Source: Melanocharis versteri | Taxonomy: Eukaryota; Chordata; Aves; Passeriformes; Melanocharitidae | Assembly (NCBI GenBank): GCA_013397845.1 | Contig: VZTG01005247.1 | Span: 1 to 64,000, forward strand | Direction of reading: 5' to 3' | Length of the DNA: 64,000 nt | Part shown: positions 56,441 through 64,000 of the stretch, in pieces | How the letters are laid out: each line of letters begins with the position of its first letter | Position numbering within the stretch: the stretch's first letter is position 1 | Notes under the pieces: model-generated | Told to the model about the DNA's origin: nothing | Database searches by the model: none | The model's input: only the letters and a program-made list of their open reading frames with translations | Position numbers and translations under genes: made by a program

Positions 56441-58219
56441 AGAAAGTGAAACACGAAAGTGAAATAGTGGAAAGCGCAAAAGAAAGAAAAAAAAAAAAAG
56501 AAAAGAAAAACAAAAAGGAAAGTAAGAAAAAGAAAAATGTGAAGAGAAAGAAAAGGATAAAGAAAAAAAAGAAAGAAAAGAATAGAAAAAAGAAAGAAAA
56601 GGATAAAGAAAAAAGAAAGAAAAGAATAGAAAAAAAAGAAAGAAGAGAAAAAGAAAATATAAAGAAAAAGAAATAGGAAAGGATAAAGAAAAAGAAGAAA
56701 AAGAAAAGGATAAAGAAGAAGGAAAAAGAAAAAGAAAAAATATGAAGAAAAAGAAAAGGATAAAGAAGAAGGAAAAAGAAAAAAGAAAAAAATATGAAGA
56801 AAAAGAAAAGTATAAAGGAAAAAGGAAGAAGAAAAGGAAAAAGAAAGAAACAGAAAAAAATGGAAATAAAAAAATAGAAATTAAAAAAAAAAATCTCTCT
56901 TTTCNCCCGCCGCCCTCAGAAACTGCCCGGGGAATTAAACACCCTCTGGAGATAAAGGGGAAGAAAGAGGAACACGAAAGTGAAATAGTACAAAGCGCAA
57001 AAGAAAGAAAAAAAGAAAAGAAAAACAAAAACGAAAGGAAGAAAAAGAAAAATGTGAAGAGAAAGAAAAGGATAAAGAAAAAAAAGAAAGAAAAGAATAG
57101 AAAAAAGAAAGAAAAGGATAAAGAAAAAAGAAAGAAAAGAATAGAAAAAAAAGAAAGAAGAGAAAAAGAAAATATAAAGAAAAAGAAATAGGAAAGGATA
57201 AAGAAAAAGAAGAAAAAGAAAAGGATAAAGAAGAAGGAAAAAGAAAAAGAAAAAATATGAAGAAAAAGAAAAGGATAAAGAAGAAGGAAAAAGAAAAAAG
57301 AAAAAAATATGAAGAAAAAGAAAAGTATAAAGGAAAAAGGAAAAAGAAAAGGAAAAAGAAAGAANAAAAAATAGAAATGAAAAAAAAATCTCTGTTTTCC
57401 CTTGCAGAGGATGTGTCTGCAGGGAGCAGTGCTGTGGTGATGGAATTCTGGGTCCTCCCCTTCCCACCCCAGGGATTTGTCATCAATCTGCCTTTGGCTC
57501 GAGTCTGAGCAGGGGAAGGAGAAAACCCCCTCCCTCGGACGGGCTGGGANTCCGCCGCCCTCCGAAACTGCCCGGGCAATTACACACCGTGCGGAGATAA
57601 AGGGGAAGAAAGTGAAACACGAAAGTGAAATAGTGGAAAGCGCAAAAGAAAGAAAAAAAAAAAAAGAAAAGAAAAACAAAAAGGAAAGTAAGAAAAAGAA
57701 AAATGTGAAGAGAAAGAAAAGGATAAAGAAAAAAAAGAAAGAAAAGAATAGAAAAAAGAAAGAAAAGGATAAAGAAAAAAGAAAGAAAAGAATAGAAAAA
57801 AAAGAAAGAAGAGAAAAAGAAAATATAAAGAAAAAGAAATAGGAAAGGATAAAGAAAAAGAAGAAAAAGAAAAGGATAAAGAAGAAGGAAAAAGAAAAAG
57901 AAAAAATATGAAGAAAAAGAAAAGGATAAAGAAGAAGGAAAAAGAAAAAAGAAAAAAATATGAAGAAAAAGAAAAGTATAAAGGAAAAAGGAAAAAGAAA
58001 AGGAAAAAGAAAGAAACAGAAAAAAATGGAAATAAAAAAATAGAAATTAAAAAAAAAAATCTCTCTTTTCCCTTGCAGAGGATGTGTCTGCAGGGAGCAG
58101 TGCTGTGGTGATGGAATTCTGGGTCCTCCCCTTCCCACCCCAGGGATTTGTCATCAATCTGCCTTTGGCTCGAGTCTGAGCAGGGGAAGGAGAAAACCCC
58201 CTCCCTCGGACGGGCTGGG
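56386..58219. repeat. Triplicated 0.5-0.65 kb block with A/G-rich simple sequence, broken by single Ns
   Basis: Three copies: A 56386-56904, B 56906-57549 and C 57551-58219, separated by lone Ns at 56905 and 57550, with another N inside B at 57365. Each begins 'ccgccctc(c/a)gaaactgcc' and runs into about 420 bases of A/G-rich sequence ('ggataaagaaaaag' units). B and C then share 'ttttcccttgcagaggatgt' and about 150 bases ending 'ctcggacgggctggga'. A and C are nearly identical; B is slightly different. Most likely unresolved assembly or allelic copies. Long Lys/Glu or Phe/Ser-rich frames here are spurious. Confidence 0.9.
56442..56464 (+). promoter_or_regulatory. Tandem IRF/ISRE-like motif
   Basis: GAAAGTGAAA at 56442-56451, then CAC, then GAAAGTGAAA at 56455-56464. 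GAAANNGAAA is the established IRF recognition pattern. An identical pair is at 57608-57630; the middle copy has one site changed (GAAAGAGGAA at 56963) and one intact (56976-56985). It sits at the start of an A/G-rich tract, which raises the chance expectation. Confidence 0.4.
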
Positions 58220-61200
58220 AAGAACCTGGAAGGTTATTTTGGTATTTCGAGTGGGAGCTGCAGGAGGATGCCAGACTGGGTTTTTCATCCTTCCCATATT
58301 CCCCATTGGAAAATAAAAAGCGTTTGCCTTCCCTAATGCAGAATAGATGGCCCAAAGGAGCAGTGCTGGGTCTCCTGTGCGGGGATTGGGAGGGATCGCT
58401 TCCCTGGGAGCTGCATTTCCTTGGGGTCCTCCACTTCCCCGGGGATCCCCACCTTACCCCGGTGACGGTCCCACCTCCAGATCCCACCTTTGTGTCCCGT
58501 CTCTGTACTGGGGACAAGGACACCACTGCATTTCTTAAACGGCAGCGGATATGTAGGAGCCCCAGAGGGGGCATTGGGGAGGCCAGGTGGGAATTAGGTC
58601 CTTTCCTGTGCAGGCTTTGCCCTGTGCAATGCCCAGGAAATCTCGTCTGTCCCTGAAACTCACAGCACGGGCAGCACTGAGGCTCTGCCGCGTTCTCCAC
58701 GCACATCCCAGTCCCCAAATAAAGCTGTTCCATGTGATGGGATCACGTAGGTCCAGGTTCCTGCCATTTCCTGCGCCCAAATCCCTGCCCTGGCGGGGTG
58801 AAGGGCGGGAGAAGCCGAGGGTTATCTCGGCCTTTGCAAAGTGGGGAAGGAAATTGCCAATAAGACCTTGCGCCTTGGGATCTGTTGTGGATATTTGCCT
58901 TCCTCATTTATGTGTAAATAAGCCCTTTTCTCTCTGACACCAGGCAGGGGCTGCAAGTGGCTCTGGGCGCAGAGCTCATCCTGCACCGAGCTCGGAATGC
59001 GCAGATGGAGTCTTGGAGAACAAAGAGCTAATCCCGAGTGGCCTGACATCATCCCCAGCATGGAGAACAAGGTGTTGAGCCGGGCTGCCGCTGAGCACAC
59101 CTATTAAATGTGTCCTCTCCGTCATGAATTATGTATCTCTGCATTTCCATTTCCCCACTGCCGCTTGTGTGATGAAATTCTCCTCAGCTGATAAGGATTA
59201 AGCCACTTTCCTCAAAGCACAGCACCGAAGCAGACCTGTGCTAACAAACCGGGGTGGGGATGCTGCGTTCCCCAGGCTTGCCCGGCGGGGCTCCAAGGTG
59301 CAGCATCGTCCCCCGGGCAGGAAATGCAGGCCAAGGCTGGGCCCCCGGCTGGGAAAGGTTTGGCAGAGGTGAGGGGGTTGTTTTAGACAGGGTGAGGGGT
59401 GGGCTGAGGGCTGGCAAACCTCACCTTGCCAGTTCCTCCTCCGAACACCAGCACCTGGTGCTGGCTGAGGGGCTCTGGAGAATCCAGCCCCTCACCCAGC
59501 AGACACTCCAGGAGCAGAGAGGCTTCCCCAGGACGTGGGGAACACAGAGGGTGTTTAGCTGGCTGCTTTCTCGTCAAGCCTTGTGGGTAAGAGGGAAGAG
59601 ATTTACTCAGTCATCACAACCCGAGATGCTGGCACAGCAGCAATCCCCATCTTGCCTTTTGTCTTTTCCCTGGGGAGAGCAGGCACCCCTACAAATCCAT
59701 GGCTCTGCCTGGGGCAGGAGCCAAGCCTGCCCCTAAAGCACCACGAGACACAGCTCTGGCCGCAGCAGCTCGGGGGTTAAAGAGCTGAGATGTCACACAG
59801 CAGCTTGCGAGTTTTGGTCAAACACAGACAGCAGAGCACTCGAGGACCTGCTGCTCTCCGCGGTGACAGGAGCCGGGGAGGCTTTGTCCTGGTCAAACAC
59901 TGTCGGGAGAGGGGGAAGGAGTGTGTGTGACTGGCTTGGACACATTGCTTAGGTGTGAGTCCACAAATGGGCTCAAGGGCAGCACAGCTGTCAGTCCTCA
60001 AGAGTTCCCCCTGGACACTCAGATCCTGCAAGGACAGGAGCATTTCCATAGCAGATCCTGCTGCCAAGAGGGCTCTCCACATAGAGAAAGGAGAAATTAG
60101 GGTCAGAGCCAGGAAAAACCAGCAAAAGAAAGCACTTTTTGTGGAAAATGCTGATCCCTTGTGAAACCAAGAGATCAGGAGGGGTCTCAGGGGCCAAGTG
60201 TTGGGGTTGTGGGGCTAAAGCAGCGAGTCCCGTGTGGGGTGGAGGTGCCGTGCAAGGACTCATGCAGACTCCTCCTCCACGCTGGCAGCTTCCATCCCCA
60301 AAGCTGTGAACAGGCTTTTTCTTTGGATTTTTCCACGATGTTCAATCTGGAGTAAAAGAAAAAGCCACCAGCTGCCATGAGGCCCTCACAGTGCAGAGAA
60401 ACCGCAGAGGGAGAAAGAGGGGAGAAGAAACAGCTAAATGAGATCTCCTCAGGCTGGACCTCACCAGGCCCAGGAGGTGAGGCCACATCTGCCTCCTTAT
60501 TCCCCTCAGAGCAGATGTTCCCAATGAGCAGGCAGAGCAGCTCACACATCTGGAGGTGCAAGTGGAAGTGGGATTCTCTGGGAATGGCTGCCTCGAGTCA
60601 CATCCACACCACAGCACTTGCCCACTGCAGGATGGATCATTATTCATTCCTTGCTTCCCTCCAGCTCAGGTCTCCTGTTCATCCCCTCCCAGGACCCCCC
60701 TCCCACTGCCCCAGGCCTCTCTCGCTGTGTCAGACTTTCCCTGGTGTCAGGGGACATCACTCCTTGAAAAGCACAAGGCAAACAGGAGCACAGTGCCCAG
60801 CCAGCCCGGTTTGACAGGGAGGCAATATTTGCTCTGGTGTTTATTTCCTGAGGGCAGGGAAGATGGATGGGAGAGCAGGCACGCTGCTGACTGCCACCCC
60901 GGCCTTGCAAAGCCCATCTCTTTGCTCGGCGTGGGGGTGAGGACGCACGTTTGTCCAGGGGCTGGTTACAGCAGAACCCTCAGGGGTTATTTTCCTGCTT
61001 GAAAATCAGGGTACTGAGGCCAGATTTCTCAGCCAGGATCCTTTTATTTCACTGGACTTGGTGCACTGAGAGTGAGCTGCAAAAAGGGGTGAGCAAGCAG
61101 AGCCAAGCAGAAGAGGCCCTCCTAAATATCCTTTGCTTTCTGCTTAAATATTGGAGGCAAAGTCCTTGCACGGTGTTCAGAAGTAACAAGAATCCCCAAA

Positions 61201-61713
61201 GCTCTCCCACAGCCCTCTCCAGTGTGCTGTAAGGGGGTTTTTGGCTGTTCTTGGCCTTGCATCCTTTCTCACACCTCCTCAGCCTCTGTGGATGCCTTCA
61301 CTCGCCGCAAGCCCCCATCCTTGACCTCTCCACGAAGTTTTCTCTTGGCCGCTGTTATTTGAGGACATTTTTCTCCCCTCCCTTTTACCAGAAAGCAGCA
61401 TAACTGCTTCATACACTGTCTGTCGTGTTTATTGTCTGTACTAGCTTGAGTCCACAAAACAGATGGGTTCAATGCCCGCAGAGTTGTCAAGTGCAAGGTC
61501 ACCAGCCTCACTCATACAAAAAACATCTGCATGGACACGTTCCTCCTCGCGTGCTCCTCAGAGGGCAGACAGCTAGGGATGGCAGAGGAATCTTACCGGG
61601 ACATGTGCAGACACTGACAGTCTGTACGATTAGCTGTAATTTTGTTACTCACGAAACCACCAGCAGCCTGCTGCTCTCTGCCGAAGTACAGGCAATTTTC
61701 CTTAATGAACCCA
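58220..61713. other. Intergenic stretch without recognised genes
   Basis: No exon, RNA gene or transposon identified. An AT-rich pocket at 59100-59220 ('gtcatgaattatgtatctct', 'gctgataaggattaagccac') may be regulatory. Confidence 0.5.
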
Positions 61714-61864
61714 TTAGAAGGGTGTGGGTTGGAGGTGATGTTAAAGCCCATCCAGGGCCACCCCTGCCACGGGCAGGGACACCTTCCACTATCCCAGGCT
61801 GCTCCAAGCCACATCCAGCCTGGCCTGGAACGCTTCCAGGGATGAGGCAGCCACAAATTCTCTG
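61714..61864 (-). mobile_element. CR1 LINE 3' fragment
   Basis: 'gtgtgggttggaggtgatgt', 'gcagggacaccttccactat', 'cccaggctgctccaagccac' and 'ggatgaggcagccacaaatt'. Minus orientation. Confidence 0.9.
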
Positions 61865-63275
61865 GGAAATGTTCTGTGGGAACGCTGTGTGTCTGGTGGT
61901 GTCTCCAGAGGACCTATCCCCACGGGATAGCAGCATGAATCGGCTTCCTTTATCTCTGCTTCCTTTCCCCAGCAGTTTGCAGTAAATCACAGAAGTCAGA
62001 TGCTATCAGCACCTGCAATTCTTTTCTTTTTTGGAAGTGGTGCAGAAATGCATTGGTGACTTTGGGAGTGCTAAAAAAAAGGGAACAAGAGGTTAATAAA
62101 TCTTCCTCTCAGCAGTGTCCATTCCAGTGTCCTCACCCCTTTCCTGGCCCTGCAAAGAGAGGTGACACCCACTCATCCCTCAGCCACATTGCACAGCCCT
62201 GCTTTGAGTTCCTCCCTCTCTTTCTGGAGGAGGAAGAGGTGGGTGTGTCCTGAAAGAAGGGGAATCACTCCATGGATGAGTTATTGAAGGGAAAATCTGG
62301 TCAGGCTTCCAGTCTGAGTGGAGTTATAGTTGCTGCCCCAAAAAAGCTCTCTGGGCTCCCTCAGCATTGCAGGTCTGGGTGTGATTTATGGGGCCCAGAG
62401 AGCCCATATCCAGATGTGGGCCAGGGTGAGCCTGCAGTCTCTGGGATCATCTCTTTCCAAGTGGAACATGGGCTCCTTCACTTCCTCTTGCTCCTCAGCT
62501 TCTGCTCTGCAGGCAGGTGTGGCTGCCCCATCCAACACTCAGACTTTCCCTTTCCTTTGCACTTTCCAGGTTGTTTACCAGGAGCGCAGCCCGGCACTGG
62601 CAGAGATCTGCCATCTATTAATTAACTCAGCACCTGACGGGTGTCAGCATCCTGAAGGGATTCTGGAACAGCATTGAAAATGATGAAGGGTTGGGAGGCA
62701 GTGATTTATCGGCGGAAGATTAAAGGAGTTAAATATGAAAAGCTCAAGTGAATGATGGCGAAGGAGAATCTGAAGCCTGCGCAGAGTGTTTTGAAGGGTA
62801 TAAACACCCCAAAAGAAGTGGTGGCATTGCTGAGATGGAGAATTTCAGCAAAAGCCCTCGGGAAAGCTCAGAGCAAGCAAAGGGAATTGCCGTTTGCCAG
62901 CCTGAAGTTATCAGGGTCCACACTTCCAAATTCACCCCTCTAATTTAAATGCAGTGAAGGATTCTTGGCTGTAATAAAGCAGGGTCAGTATTAGAAGGGC
63001 AGAAACCCAGTTTCTCCTTCCTTTTCCCCTCAGTGCCTCGAGTTTCTCTGTGCTCAGCCGTGCCGCATCCCCTGAGCTCCAGGGACCCCTCAGGACCTCA
63101 GAGACTTGTCCTGGTGCCAGCACAGACTGTGAATGCCAGGCAGAGGCACAAAGAGGAAAACCTGCTTTCCTCTGGAGCGCTCGACTGTGCTGTCAGAAAC
63201 TTGCTTGATCAGAAACTTCAATTTTTTTGTGCTGGCCAGGCGCTGCCTCTGCAGAGCGGTGCAGGAAAGCCATAA
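61865..63275. other. Intergenic stretch without recognised genes
   Basis: No gene or transposon identified. Confidence 0.5.
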
Positions 63276-63498
63276 GTTATCCAGGCTGGAAAAAGTCCCT
63301 CCCTGTGAGGGTGCTGAGGAGCTGGGACAGGTTTCCCAGAGAAGCTGTGGCTGTCCCTGGGTCCCTGGCAGTGTCCCAGGCCAGGCTGGACGGGGCTTGG
63401 AGCAGCCTGGGACAGTGGAAGGTGTCCCTGCCATGGCAGGGGTGGGAATGAGGTGGGCTTTAGGGTCCCTCCCAAACCCCAGCCTGTGATTCTATGAA
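63276..63498 (+). mobile_element. CR1 LINE 3' end, well preserved
   Basis: 'tccctgtgagggtgctgagg', 'gagaagctgtggctgtccct', 'gcagcctgggacagtggaag', 'gtgtccctgccatggcaggg' and 'ccagcctgtgattctatga'. Plus orientation with intact 3' octamer; one of the youngest-looking copies in the window. Confidence 0.93.
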
Positions 63499-64000
63499 AA
63501 AGCCTCTCAGGCAGGGTTGTTAACAGAAAGATCCATGCAAAGCAGTTATGGACGGGCTGTGCTCCCTTCCACGAGGGATCCTGGTTTCCTGCCTTCCAGA
63601 AATGCTCGTGCCCAGCAGCAGTGGCCTTGCTGCCTCGCCCAGTCCCCCCGTGCCCCCGTGGGCTGCAGAACGTCCAGGGAATGCTCTGCTAATGGGATCC
63701 TCGGTGTCAGCAGGCGTGGCTGGGGGGCACTGCCAGACTCCTCCAGGGGCTGTGCAATTAGGCATCCTGCTCCTCTCCCTCACTCTTGCACAGAGCTGAG
63801 ACAGTTCCGCCAAGCTTCCAAAAGGCTAAAAAAATAAAGTGTTGAAGTTCTTCTGGTTTTTATCCATTTTTTTCTTTAAAACGTTTGTACCTTTTAAACC
63901 GATGCTAATGATACATTTTTTTAACGGGCAGCATTTTATCAATACAGACAACTGGGACTGGGACACCAATTAAAGTCAGTGAGAGAACTGCAGCTGTAGT
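63499..64000. other. Window end, no recognised gene
   Basis: GC-rich up to about 63800, then AT-rich. An AATAAA at about 63832 ('aaaaaataaagtg') has no gene attached to it here. Confidence 0.5.

Noticed and set aside
57380..57510. Coding exon after the acceptor-like site
   Set aside because: The short frame stops after about 35 codons and has no recognisable motif; kept only as a low-confidence finding.
56414..58138. 574-codon Phe/Ser-rich and matching Lys/Glu-rich frames
   Set aside because: They are translations of A/G-rich simple sequence running across Ns.
21580..64000. Expected neighbours P4HA3, KCNE3, LIPT2 or POLD3
   Set aside because: No frame resembling their known motifs was seen on either strand.

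Overview
This is a 64 kb piece of vertebrate nuclear DNA, almost certainly from a bird. Genes are split by GT-AG introns, one gene is recognisable as phosphoglucomutase-2-like 1 (PGM2L1), and the only frequent interspersed repeat is CR1. The CR1 copies end in the avian ATTCTATGA-type octamer and carry the usual 'ggttggaagggacctta' 3' segment in both orientations. A passerine is plausible but not proven. Nothing prokaryotic is present, and nearly all long open frames are artefacts of repeats or GC-rich DNA.

1-21.6 kb: PGM2L1, plus strand. Thirteen coding exons (human exons 2-14 by comparison) lie between 1954 and 17668. All junction phases agree and they encode 585 residues. With the 37 residues I recall for human exon 1, which lies before the window, the total is 622, the human length as I remember it. 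The catalytic serine loop (TASHN), the metal loop (DPDADR), the sugar loop (EESIG) and the C-terminal phosphate loop (RTSGTEPKIK) are all intact. An AT-rich 3' UTR without CR1 probably runs to about 21.58 kb.

21.6-29.4 kb: GC-rich DNA with a 47-bp minisatellite (25.9-26.2 kb) and a CpG-dense block. That block holds a leucine-rich-repeat gene fragment on the minus strand, best matched to the trophoblast glycoprotein family (TPBGL-like). Most of the gene is hidden by a 567-base N gap, and its N-terminus is cut at a single N.

29.4-64 kb: no supportable protein-coding gene. The stretch contains about a dozen CR1 fragments, a 22-bp minisatellite with 49 apparently identical units (44053-45130), AT-rich islands that look like possible conserved noncoding elements, and a CpG-rich patch at 56.16-56.44 kb. 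The patch leads into A/G-rich simple sequence present three times and separated by single Ns. This triplication is probably an assembly artefact. Two tandem IRF-type GAAAGTGAAA motifs sit at the border of the CpG patch.

The only biochemical system visible is PGM2L1, the glucose-1,6-bisphosphate synthase. I found no convincing undescribed system. The most useful leads are the hidden LRR gene, the minisatellites (one lies against a PGM2L1 splice acceptor), the competing splice donors of exon 3, and the CpG/IRF-motif element.
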